Assembly: GCA_018884025.1 (NCBI GenBank) | Contig: JAHLFB010000098.1 | Coordinates: 1-34,386, forward strand | Length of the DNA: 34,386 nucleotides | From: Candidatus Phocaeicola faecipullorum | Lineage (GTDB): Bacteria > Bacteroidota > Bacteroidia > Bacteroidales > Bacteroidaceae | Direction: 5' to 3' | Part shown: positions 1-8,800 of the stretch, piece by piece | Numbering within the stretch: position 1 is the first letter of the stretch | Layout: every line of letters begins with the position of its first letter | Position numbers and translations under genes: made by a program | Notes under the pieces: model-generated | Told to the model about the DNA's origin: nothing | The model's input: only the letters and a program-made list of their open reading frames with translations | Database searches by the model: none

Positions 1-99
1 TACAGCCGATTATACCGCTTGAAAGCATGGATATAGGGATATTACAGGAAAATTGAAAGCATACTCTATGAAAAATGAGAAAGCAATGATTATATAACG

Positions 100-131
100 A
101 AAAAGAGGATGCGTCATTTTGACACATCCTC
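100..131 (-). terminator. Rho-independent terminator after the ATPase gene
   Basis: A 12-bp stem (arms 105-116 and 120-131) with a 3-base loop. Read on the minus strand, the only non-Watson-Crick pair is a G-U wobble, and the stem is followed by a run of five T. It lies about 65 bases past the stop codon of the minus-strand ATPase gene, so it most likely ends that transcript. Bases 1-99 hold nothing I can support. Confidence 0.75.
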
Positions 132-196
132 CTGTGTTGAAGAATTTCACCAAAGGTTTAAGTTCATCTTGGGATAAAAATCCTGAAAACCTCCAT

Positions 197-1516
197 TTAC
201 ATATCATCCATTGACAGCCCTTCATAGGAGATTTTATACCCTTTGAACTCACCTGTGGCGCGCATAAAGGCTTGTACCTTATGTTTAAGCATCTTTATAT
301 CAATGTTTACTGCCTTGCGTTTCACCTCGAAGAATGTGGCTTCTTCGTTCAACTCATTCTCAACCACGATATCGATTTCATTCTCGCCCTTGCGATCCCA
401 CCAACCTCCGATGCGTGTGTAAGCTTGACGCTCTATCAGTACACGTCTGAAATAGCGTTCAAGCATCAGGCCGCTGAATGTCTCGTAGTCACGGTTGATA
501 ATCGTCTTCATGCTTTCGTAGTTTTCTATTTCCAACATATAACTGTACTTGTAGATAAAACGGAACCAGAACGTGAAGAAGTTGTCTTCTATCGTATAGC
601 GTACATTCTTGGTGGAACTTTTTTCGAAAAGGGGCTGCTTCTTGGCAATCACTTCGTACTCATTTTCCAGTTTGGTCAGGTAGCCGCCGATTTCCCTGCC
701 TACCACGTTCTCTATTTCCGAACGGGAGGTCTTGCCTCTCGCTATGGCCGACAAAATTGAGAAATACACCCCATAATCTTTGCCGAACTCCTCGATAAGG
801 ATGGCTTTCCCTTCTCCTAAGAAGATGGAGTCGGCCTTTATGATGTGGTCAAGCATGGCGGACTTGGTCGTAGCCCCTGAATCCACAAGCAATTGTACAT
901 ACTTGGCTACTCCGCCTGTGAACGAATACAGGGCAAGCAGGTCTTCTGACGTGTGGTCAGGATAGTATTCCTTGAGGATTTCCTTAAGCACCGCCGGAGT
1001 GAACGGACTCACGGTCATAAAACGTGTTTGCCTGTTATACAGTGGTTCCTTCCTGTCCTTGAATATCTTCGTCATCATGGAGTATATCGAGCCGCAGACG
1101 ACAAGGTTCATACGGGCTTTCGTGCTATATAAGTCCCAGATGCGCTGCATGTCACTGTATACTGATTTGTTCACTCGGAAGAACTCCTGAAACTCGTCAA
1201 TGAACAGCGTGATGGGACGCTCCGTGGAAAGTTTCATCAGGAATTCGAACACATCGGCGAAATGTTCCGCCCGTCCCATTGTCGGGATTCCTAATTTCTC
1301 TTCTATTTCAAGCCTATAATCTTCGCACAAGTCACCTTCGGCTTTTCGGGCAACGAAGAAATATAGGATAGGTTCATCCTCGTATGCCTTCCATACGAGG
1401 GAGGTCTTGCCAATACGGCGACGTCCTGTCACTACCGTGAACTGGGCGTTGTCTTTTGACATCCGTCGAATCTCACGCAAGGATGCTATTTCTTTTGTCC
1501 TGTCAAAAAATCTCAT
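197..1516 (-). CDS. ATPase_2-family ATP-binding protein with DUF234 / PD-(D/E)XK-like C-terminus
   Basis: A 439-aa protein of the archaeal-type ATPase_2 (STAND-like) family. Residues 31-39 (GRRRIGKTS) form the Walker A loop, and 104-108 (LFIDE) the Walker B strand with its catalytic acid. A middle segment looks like a winged helix (about 235-300). The C-terminus resembles DUF234, a domain related to restriction-like nucleases: E380-x-D382 is followed by E397-x-K399, as in a PD-(D/E)XK active site. No signal peptide or membrane segment, so it is cytoplasmic. The start is the only workable ATG after the leader, because the ATG just upstream meets a stop at once. The gene stands alone, with its own promoter, a large palindrome in its leader and a terminator. 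The biological role of this family is unknown; nucleic-acid binding or cleavage is an inference from the fold. Confidence 0.85.
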   Translation of the reverse strand: MRFFDRTKEIASLREIRRMSKDNAQFTVVTGRRRIGKTSLVWKAYEDEPILYFFVARKAEGDLCEDYRLEIEEKLGIPTMGRAEHFADVFEFLMKLSTERPITLFIDEFQEFFRVNKSVYSDMQRIWDLYSTKARMNLVVCGSIYSMMTKIFKDRKEPLYNRQTRFMTVSPFTPAVLKEILKEYYPDHTSEDLLALYSFTGGVAKYVQLLVDSGATTKSAMLDHIIKADSIFLGEGKAILIEEFGKDYGVYFSILSAIARGKTSRSEIENVVGREIGGYLTKLENEYEVIAKKQPLFEKSSTKNVRYTIEDNFFTFWFRFIYKYSYMLEIENYESMKTIINRDYETFSGLMLERYFRRVLIERQAYTRIGGWWDRKGENEIDIVVENELNEEATFFEVKRKAVNIDIKMLKHKVQAFMRATGEFKGYKISYEGLSMDDM

Positions 1517-1533
1517 ATCATTTGTTCTTTTTT

Positions 1534-1570
1534 CATTTCCGAAACACCTGTTTCGGAAATGACTGTTTCG
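1534..1570. repeat. Perfect 13-bp inverted repeat plus a third half-site in the ATPase leader
   Basis: Arms 1534-1546 and 1549-1561 are exact reverse complements separated by two bases. The core half-site TGTTTCG is repeated once more at 1564-1570. The repeat lies between the predicted -7 box (1577-1584) and the ATG at 1516, so it begins within about 10 bases of the likely transcription start. It could be an operator for a dimeric protein or a hairpin in the 5' leader of the mRNA. It is not followed by a T-run in the direction of transcription, so it is not a normal terminator. Confidence 0.85.
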
Positions 1571-1576
1571 CTACTG

Positions 1577-1584
1577 CAAAGATA
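1577..1584 (-). promoter_or_regulatory. Bacteroidetes -7 box for the ATPase gene
   Basis: The minus strand reads TATCTTTG, an exact match to the TAnnTTTG consensus of Bacteroidetes primary-sigma promoters. No clear TTTG -33 element is seen at the usual distance. The predicted start near 1570 gives a leader of about 55 bases that contains the palindrome. Confidence 0.6.
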
Positions 1585-1775
1585 ATATGTTTTTCCATAA
1601 ATAGATATGATTTGCTTATTTTTAAGGGAGAAACAGTGATTAAACACTGCTTTATACTAATAAATCAAATTACACTATGGGATAGAAACTCCGCTTTAGT
1701 TACTCATAAGCAGTAGAAATTCTCTTGTCATCCTCTTTTAATAAAAAAACATTAGGATAATTTGATTTCATTTTA

Positions 1776-1783
1776 TATTTTTG
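1776..1783 (+). promoter_or_regulatory. -7 box for the phosphosugar mutase gene
   Basis: TATTTTTG matches TAnnTTTG, 47 bases before the ATG at 1831. It is embedded in TATATTTTTGTGGA (1774-1787), a 14-mer that recurs exactly before the sigma-factor gene at 24597-24610. The rest of 1562-1830 is AT-rich, with no gene visible. Confidence 0.6.
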
Positions 1784-1830
1784 TGGATAATTAATCATAT
1801 AATCAATAATTATTTAAATAACAACTAATC

Positions 1831-3576
1831 ATGGGAAACGAAGAATTAATTAAGCTTTGTATTGAGAAGGCACAGAAATGGTTGACACCAGCATATGATG
1901 CTGAAACTCAAGCAGAAGTAAAACGTATGATTGAAAACGAAGACAAGACTGACTTGATTGAAGCTTTCTATAAAGACTTGGAGTTTGGTACAGGCGGTTT
2001 GCGCGGTATCATGGGTGTTGGTTCAAACCGTATGAACATCTATACTGTAGGTGCTGCCACTCAGGGCTTGTCTAACTATCTTAATAAATGTTTTGCAGGC
2101 AAGAAAGATATTTCTGTAGTTGTAGGTCACGACTGCCGTAACAACAGCCGTCTGTTTGCAGAAATCTCTGCAAACATCTTCTCTGCAAATGGTATTAAGG
2201 TATATCTTTTCGACGATATGCGTCCTACTCCTGAAATGTCATTCGCTATCCGTCACCTTGGCTGCCAGAGCGGTATCATCCTTACTGCTTCACACAATCC
2301 AAAAGAATATAACGGCTACAAGGCATACTGGGATGATGGTGCACAGGTTCTTGCTCCACACGACAAGGGTATCATCGACGAAGTTAACAAGATTGCTTCT
2401 GCTGCCGACATCAAGTTTGAAGGTAACAAAGACCTTATCCAGATTATCGGTAAGGATGTGGACGATGTTTACTTGGAAAAAGTTCACTCAATCTCTATCG
2501 ACCCTGAAGTTATCAAACGTCAGAAAGACCTCAAGATTGTCTATACTCCTATCCACGGAACAGGTATGATGCTTATTCCTCAGGCTCTTAAGATGTGGGG
2601 ATTTGAGAATGTTCACTGCGTACCTGAACAGATGGTAAAGAGTGGTGATTTCCCAACTGTAATCTCTCCAAACCCTGAAAATGCTGAGGCTCTTACACTT
2701 GCTATCAACCTTGCAAAGAGTATCGATGCCGATATCGTTATGGCTTCCGACCCTGACGCTGACCGTGTTGGTATGGCTTGCAAGAACAGCGAAGGCGAAT
2801 GGGTACTTATCAACGGTAACCAGACTTGCTTGATTTTCTTGTACTACATCATCAAGAACCGTATCGCTATGGGTAAGATGAAGGGTAATGAATTCGTTGT
2901 TAAGACTATCGTTACTACTGAACTTATCAAGGCTGTGGCTGACAAGAACAATATCGAAATGTACGACTGTTACACTGGTTTCAAATGGATTGCACGTCAG
3001 ATCCGTCTGAACGAAGGTATCAAACAGTACATCGGTGGTGGTGAAGAAAGCTACGGATTCCTTGCTGAAGATTTCGTTCGCGATAAAGATGCTGTTTCTG
3101 CTTGTGCTCTTCTTGCTGAAATCTGTGCATGGGCTAAAGACCAGGGCAAGACATTGTACGATATATTGATGGAAATCTATGTTGAATACGGTTTCTCTAA
3201 GGAAGTGACTGTAAACGTTACTAAACCGGGTAAGAGCGGTGCTGACGAAATCAAGGCTATGATGGACAACTTCCGTGCATGTCCTCCTAAGGAACTTGGC
3301 GGTTCTAAAGTTGTTCTTGTTAAGGATTACAAGACTCTTAAGGCTACAGACGGCAACGGTAATGTTACTGACATCGATATGCCAGAACCATCTAACGTGC
3401 TTCAGTTCTTCACAGAAGACGGAACTAAGATTTCTGTACGTCCTTCAGGAACTGAACCTAAGATTAAGTTCTATATGGAAATCAAGGGCGAAATGGCTTG
3501 TCCTAAGTGCTATGCCGGAGCATGCGCTGACGCTGAAGAAAAGATTGAGGCTGTCAAGAAATCTCTTGGTATCTGA
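1831..3576 (+). CDS. Phosphoglucomutase / phosphomannomutase (alpha-D-phosphohexomutase)
   Basis: A 581-aa cytoplasmic enzyme that interconverts hexose 1- and 6-phosphates, feeding glycolysis and nucleotide-sugar synthesis. All four superfamily landmarks are present: the phosphoserine loop TASHNP at about 152-157 (Ser154 carries the phosphate), the metal-binding DPDADR at about 307-312, the sugar-binding GGGEESYGF at about 402, and the phosphate-binding RPSGTEPK near 537. Length fits the long PgcA-type group found across Firmicutes and Bacteroidetes. Codon use is strongly biased (GGT, CGT, ATC, AAG favoured), unlike the neighbours, which suggests high expression. It is monocistronic, with its own promoter and a strong terminator. 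Family assignment is secure, but preference for glucose or mannose phosphate cannot be read from the sequence. Confidence 0.95.
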   Translation: MGNEELIKLCIEKAQKWLTPAYDAETQAEVKRMIENEDKTDLIEAFYKDLEFGTGGLRGIMGVGSNRMNIYTVGAATQGLSNYLNKCFAGKKDISVVVGHDCRNNSRLFAEISANIFSANGIKVYLFDDMRPTPEMSFAIRHLGCQSGIILTASHNPKEYNGYKAYWDDGAQVLAPHDKGIIDEVNKIASAADIKFEGNKDLIQIIGKDVDDVYLEKVHSISIDPEVIKRQKDLKIVYTPIHGTGMMLIPQALKMWGFENVHCVPEQMVKSGDFPTVISPNPENAEALTLAINLAKSIDADIVMASDPDADRVGMACKNSEGEWVLINGNQTCLIFLYYIIKNRIAMGKMKGNEFVVKTIVTTELIKAVADKNNIEMYDCYTGFKWIARQIRLNEGIKQYIGGGEESYGFLAEDFVRDKDAVSACALLAEICAWAKDQGKTLYDILMEIYVEYGFSKEVTVNVTKPGKSGADEIKAMMDNFRACPPKELGGSKVVLVKDYKTLKATDGNGNVTDIDMPEPSNVLQFFTEDGTKISVRPSGTEPKIKFYMEIKGEMACPKCYAGACADAEEKIEAVKKSLGI

Positions 3577-3633
3577 TAAGCTGTCCTGCAAAGGCTTTGA
3601 AATGCTTTTGCAAACATCTTTCAAATAATATTC

Positions 3634-3689
3634 AAACTGCATCGGATGAACGTCGAGAAGGTGACGTTATCCGGTGCAGTTTATTTTTT
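3634..3689 (+). terminator. Strong intrinsic terminator after the mutase gene
   Basis: A long stem of about 20 bp pairs 3634-3654 with 3663-3682, with one bulged G and one G-U pair, and runs into a T-rich tract (TTTATTTTTT). It lies 57 bases past the mutase stop codon and ends that single-gene transcript before the MATE gene. Confidence 0.85.
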
Positions 3690-3734
3690 GTTAAAATCTG
3701 AATAGCCTTAAATATATGAGTGTGGAAAATACAT

Positions 3735-3742
3735 TAACTTTG
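3735..3742 (+). promoter_or_regulatory. -7 box for the MATE transporter gene
   Basis: TAACTTTG matches TAnnTTTG, 26 bases before the ATG at 3769 and downstream of the mutase terminator. No good TTTG -33 element is seen, so the call rests on the -7 box and on position. Confidence 0.55.
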
Positions 3743-3768
3743 CATCCCGGTAATAAGAACAAGGATAT

Positions 3769-5136
3769 ATGGCAAAGTCGAAAGAGATGACTTCGGGGGC
3801 TCCGCTGCCTCTTATTTTGAATTTTACGATACCTCTTTTGTTGGGAAATCTTTTGCAGCAGACATATTCGCTTGTAGATGCTGCGATAGTAGGAAAGTTT
3901 CTTGGTATTAATGCGCTTGCTTCTGTCGGTGCAAGCACTTCTGTAGTTTTTCTTATACTTGGTTTTTGCAATGGCTGTTGTGGCGGATTCGGTATTCCGG
4001 TGGCGCAGAAATTCGGAGCGCGCGATTATGTCACAATGCGCAGGTATGTGTCTGTCAGCCTTAAATTGGCGGGAATTATGTCCGTAGCCATAGCTGTAAT
4101 AACTAGCCTGCTTTGTGCCTATATTCTGAGATGGATGCAGACACCTGAAAATATTATGGAGGGTGCCTATCTCTATCTTCTTGTAACTTTCATCGGTATT
4201 CCTTGTACATTTTATTATAATCTGCTGTCAAGTATAATCCGTGCGCTGGGTGACAGCAAGACTCCGTTCTGGTTCCTTATGCTTTCCACTGTGCTGAATG
4301 TTGTGCTTGATCTGGTTTGTATATTGGTATTAGGCTGGGGGGTAGCCGGAGCGGCCATAGCGACTGTTGTGTCGCAGGGAGTTTCCGCTATCTTGTGTTA
4401 CAGATACATGTACAGGAAATTTGATATACTCAAGACTACTCCGTCCGACAGGCGTTTCCGTCCGGAACTGGCAAGGCAGCTCCTTTATATAGGTGCCCCA
4501 ATGGGACTTCAGTTCTCCATAACAGCCATCGGCAGTATAATGCTTCAGAGTTCCAACAATGCTTTGGGTACGGCATGTGTGGCGGCATTTACAGCGGCAA
4601 TGAGGATAAAGATGTTCTTCCTTTGCATGTTGGAAAGTCTCGGTATGGCAATGGCTACTTACAGTGGACAGAACTATGGTGCCGGAAAGCCGGAAAGGAT
4701 ATGGCAGGGAGTGAAGGCTGCTATGATGCTTACAATAGTATATGTTGTAATGGTAAATCTGGTGTTGTGGAATTTTTCCGAAGATATAGCTTTACTGTTT
4801 GTCGATTCGGCTGAGACGGAAATAATAGCCGACACAGCATTGTTTCTGCATGTATCGGCTTCATTCTTTATCTTTTTGGGTATGGTCTGTATATTCAGAT
4901 ATACCATTCAGGGAGCAGGATATACACAGCTTTCCATGTTGTCCGGTGTGGCGGAAATGATAGCCAGAGTGCTTGTAAGTGTGGTTGCCGTTCCTATGTG
5001 GGGATATTGGGCAGTGTGCTTTGGCGATCCTGTTGCATGGATGTTTGCCGTGGCTTTTCTGTTGCCGGCTTTCAGATATGTATATCACAGATTGTGTTCT
5101 ATCGTAGAAAAGGAAAAGGTGCATCAGACAGCCTGA
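3769..5136 (+). CDS. MATE family efflux transporter
   Basis: A 455-aa inner-membrane protein of the multidrug and toxic compound extrusion family, which exports drugs or metabolites against Na+ or H+ entry. About twelve hydrophobic spans are visible in two related halves. The N-terminal half carries the family pattern in which a PLLLGNLLQQ helix leads into a second helix with LVDAAIVGKFLG, and the length is typical. It has its own promoter, and a strong terminator separates it from the upstream gene. Its end lies one base from the end of the convergent dehydrogenase gene. The substrate cannot be predicted. Confidence 0.92.
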   Translation: MAKSKEMTSGAPLPLILNFTIPLLLGNLLQQTYSLVDAAIVGKFLGINALASVGASTSVVFLILGFCNGCCGGFGIPVAQKFGARDYVTMRRYVSVSLKLAGIMSVAIAVITSLLCAYILRWMQTPENIMEGAYLYLLVTFIGIPCTFYYNLLSSIIRALGDSKTPFWFLMLSTVLNVVLDLVCILVLGWGVAGAAIATVVSQGVSAILCYRYMYRKFDILKTTPSDRRFRPELARQLLYIGAPMGLQFSITAIGSIMLQSSNNALGTACVAAFTAAMRIKMFFLCMLESLGMAMATYSGQNYGAGKPERIWQGVKAAMMLTIVYVVMVNLVLWNFSEDIALLFVDSAETEIIADTALFLHVSASFFIFLGMVCIFRYTIQGAGYTQLSMLSGVAEMIARVLVSVVAVPMWGYWAVCFGDPVAWMFAVAFLLPAFRYVYHRLCSIVEKEKVHQTA

Positions 5137-5137
5137 G

Positions 5138-5878
5138 TCAGTTTTTGACATTCATTCTCTTCCATATACAACGGGGTATAAGTTTCCAGAAGAATACGAG
5201 GATGCTGTACTTCCAGTCTATGACAGCAACTCTTTTCTTCCTGTTTAGGGCTTTTACTATCTGTCTTGCCACTTTTCCCGTTTGCATAAGCATGGGATAG
5301 TTTTTTCCGTCGTTGAGGAGATTTGTGGTAACAAATCCCGGACGTATATCAGTGAAGCGTATATTTAGCTTTTGCATTCCTGACAGTTGCTCAAGTGCGT
5401 CGATGTAGGTATTCTGAAATCTTTTTGTAGCTGAATATGCTGGAGCTATACCGAGTCCTTTTGTTCCTGCTATGGAACTTATCACAGCAATGTGTCCGTA
5501 ACCCTTTTCACGGAAATATCTGAATGCGGTACCAATCATTCTGGTAAACCCGGTTCCGTTTGTCTCCAGTGTGTTAAGTTCAGTATCGGCATCAAGTTTG
5601 GCATTCTGATAGCCTATACCGGAACTGTGAAAGTACATATCTATGCCTCCCATATCATCTATAAGCGATAGAAGCAGTTTGTCCGCATTGCTGTCCTTTA
5701 TGTCAATGGCTTTTATATATACTCTTTCGGGGGTCTCCGCCTGCAATTTTTTAAGATTTTCTTCACGTCTTCCGGCCAATCCCAAAGTCCAGCCGTTGGC
5801 CAGTAACAGGCGCGCTACTTCGTATCCTATTCCTGAAGTGGCACCCATGATAACCGCGCGTTTTGATTTGTTTTCCAT
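5138..5878 (-). CDS. Short-chain dehydrogenase/reductase (SDR)
   Basis: A 246-aa classical SDR oxidoreductase. Residues 12-18 (GATSGIG) form the glycine-rich NAD(P) loop, and R37-R38 after the second strand suggest NADP preference. The catalytic set is Ser135 (VISSIAG), Tyr148 and Lys152 (YSATK). The usual NNAG motif is replaced by HSSG (84-87). The hydrophobic, basic C-terminus (about 222-246) could touch the membrane. It starts 10 bases after the stop of the helicase gene on the same strand, so it is probably last in that operon, although the functions show no obvious link. The substrate is unknown. Confidence 0.9.
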   Translation of the reverse strand: MENKSKRAVIMGATSGIGYEVARLLLANGWTLGLAGRREENLKKLQAETPERVYIKAIDIKDSNADKLLLSLIDDMGGIDMYFHSSGIGYQNAKLDADTELNTLETNGTGFTRMIGTAFRYFREKGYGHIAVISSIAGTKGLGIAPAYSATKRFQNTYIDALEQLSGMQKLNIRFTDIRPGFVTTNLLNDGKNYPMLMQTGKVARQIVKALNRKKRVAVIDWKYSILVFFWKLIPRCIWKRMNVKN

Positions 5879-5888
5879 GATTATTGTT

Positions 5889-8800
5889 TTATCTGTTTGA
5901 TTTTATCTCATAAATGAATTTCTCGTATTCCGGAACATTCTCATTTTTGCTGAGGTAGTATTTCGACGTTATGGGCATTTGTTCGTTCAGTTTCTTGAAC
6001 TCACTGCAAAGATTACTGCAGAATGCCCTGTAAGCGTTTATGTTCATCATATCTCCAGCATCGTCTCTGTATAATGTAACATAACGGTTGAGGGGACGTG
6101 CATGTACAATTTGGCTTATGTGTATGGCCAGATGTCGAGCCTCTTCTGTTGAAATCCTGTCGAAGAGGTTTGAAAGGTTGAAAATAACCAGTTCAGGAAG
6201 AACAGAGTGTGCTCTCCAGAAACCGTCGTTTATGGCTGTTATACGTGGATAGAAACCGCATTTCACGTGTCGGTAACTGTCGGAAGTAAAGAATTTCTCA
6301 CTCGTTTTTCCCATTGCCTCCATTGGATTTATGCCAAGATAATATATATCTGTATGCCTCAAACTTCGGCATAAGTCAGTAAAGGCAAGTCCCGATGCGC
6401 CAGCTTCATATGAGAGGTCACAGAAAACTACACGTCCGGAAACATTGTTTATGGCATCTCTCAGCCAATTGCCGCAGTCCTCATACATTGCCATGGCTGC
6501 TGAATACTGTTTTCTCATTCGGTAGAAATTGTATATCAGAGAATAATCTTCAGCATTTAATCCTGAAAGAGATGTGAAGTCCGTTCTTCCGTATGAAATA
6601 ATTTCGTTGGCTTGAGCCTCCGTAATACCGGCAAGTACCTGTCTCCCGGAGATTTCTTTCCCGATTATGTCATTATAAGCCTGTAAAAAGTTTTCGGGAA
6701 CAACATACGATTTATTATTAAGTTCCCAGTTATGGGTGTATTGTGGAATAGAGAAATTGCCTCTGCAAAAATCATCAGTGTTAGTTTCTACATATCCGTT
6801 GTTCATACGTATGTATTCCATCAGTTTGTAAAAAGTGATGTTCGCACCCAGAATCTGTGGATTACCGGTCATAATAAGTTGCTTGCGTGCCCTTGTTATT
6901 GCCACATTCAGTTTGCGGTCTATCAGGGCATTATCTTCACGGAAGGTGTTCGATGTAAGGAAGTTTAGCTGGCTATAATTGCGTGCCGTGAAAGAATAGA
7001 TGATGACATCTCTTTGGCTTCCCTGATATCTTTCCACCGTATCTATCGATATATCAGACAATTGTGGTATGCCGAGTTTGGATATCTCCTTGCGTATCAT
7101 GGCAATCTGGTTTCTGTAGGGTACAATTATGCCGACAGTCTTGTTTGCGTCAAAGCTGTTTTCTGTAAGGTTGTAAATCCTTTTCAATATTGCCACTACT
7201 ATTCTTGCCTCGTTTATGTTTGTCTTGTCGGAATATGTCGAACTGTTTTCAGGTGTAGGGGCTGTGATGAAAATCATTCTCCTTTCAGTAAGAAGTTGTT
7301 CTATCTTATCCGGATTCTCTGGCTTGACAGTATATGGATATTCTTCCTCCTGATGTGGAAGCGGCACACATTCCAGTTTCTCACGCATATAGAATGTGTT
7401 GTTTGGAAATTCGGCTATAGCAGGATGCATACGTCCCTGCTTGCGCAGGACACTTTTTACGTTGTCATTGCTTTGCTTGTAAAGTCTTTCAAACAGAGAG
7501 TTTCTGCAATCGTTAAGGCCTATGTCAAGTAAAAGCCTGTCTGTTATAATTGCACTTTCCGCATTCTGAAGGGCTATTGCCGGCAATTGTTTGTAATCGC
7601 CAATCATAACGAACTTGTCTATGGCATTCCTAGTCCCGTTTCTGGCAGACAATATACCTGTGAGATCCGGTTCGAGTATCTGTGACGCCTCGTCTATTAT
7701 GGCTATTTCAAAATGCTTTATGTCGAACAGATTCAGTCGGTTGTTTATTGATGTTGTAGTACCTACGAATATTCTTGTATCTGTTATTCTTTTCCTTATG
7801 TCCGTAAGTTTCCTGCAGTCTGCAAGTCTGTTTTTCATCAGGAACGGTTCAAATCTTTTGTCACATGACATTTCGTGTCCTATACGGATAAATGGAGTGT
7901 GTGTCGCTATACCTGAGTCAACAAGCATACTGCATATCTCGTCCACGGCTCTGTTGGTATATGAAAGCAGTAGCAATGACGTTTCTTTTTCCGTCAATGC
8001 CTCTTCAACCATATATCTCAGGGCGCACGATGTCTTTCCTGTTCCCGGAGGGCCTACAAGCAGAAAATAGTCTTCAGCCTGTTTTTCCTTTAAAATAAGT
8101 TCGTCGAAACGTCCGTATGAACCGTTTAGGGTAATGTCTTTGTCGCATGACGGTTTTCTAATACCAAGGAGCAGTTCTTTTCTGTCCTGGCATGCTGAAA
8201 GGAAGGAGAAAAGTCCTCTTATCCCTGCCGAGGCGGAAATGTCCGAGTAGTCATGTTCGATAGCGAAAGTATCCTCTTCATTCCCGATAATGTCCTTGTT
8301 CTGTTGTCCGTTACGCAGTATTACTGTAACCTTGTCGTGAGATATTTCCGTTATATTTCCCTTCATCAGAATTTCATTGCGTACATCAGGCTTGTCTTTG
8401 TACGAATAGAATATTATTATATCTCCCTTTCTGAAGTTAGGAAGGAAATCTTCACCATAAGTAGGAATGCTCAACTCTATAAGGTCATATCCTTTGTTGG
8501 GCGAGCTTTTCCGTTTGTCTGTTATTTTCAGTCCGGTCAGTATGTTTCCGTTTTCTATTTTTTCGGCTAATGGCGTATGCCATACAGCGGCAAATCCTCT
8601 TGACTGGTCTTCATTGCCGCCCGTACGCGAAAGGACAGATTCTTTTGATATGAATGTGTAAAATCTTTGGAAGTAAGCTTTCTCCAAAGGTGAACAGTGT
8701 TTTAATGTCTGTATTGTCCTGTACAGTTCGGGCTCTTGAAAATCGTTCCATAGCTTACCATGTACTTGCAGTTCGTTCAGTAAATCAGTATTCAGTTCTT

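Noticed and set aside
1631..1653. Small inverted repeat (CAGTG and CACTG with flanking A and T) in the mutase upstream region
   Set aside because: Only five or six base pairs with a 6-base loop in AT-rich DNA; it is neither a convincing terminator nor an operator.
1761..1764. TTTG as a -33 element for the mutase promoter
   Set aside because: Only 11 bases separate it from the -7 box, far less than the roughly 19-21 seen in Bacteroidetes promoters.
5137..5137. A shared bidirectional terminator between the MATE and dehydrogenase genes
   Set aside because: The genes are one base apart and I see no hairpin with T-runs on either side.
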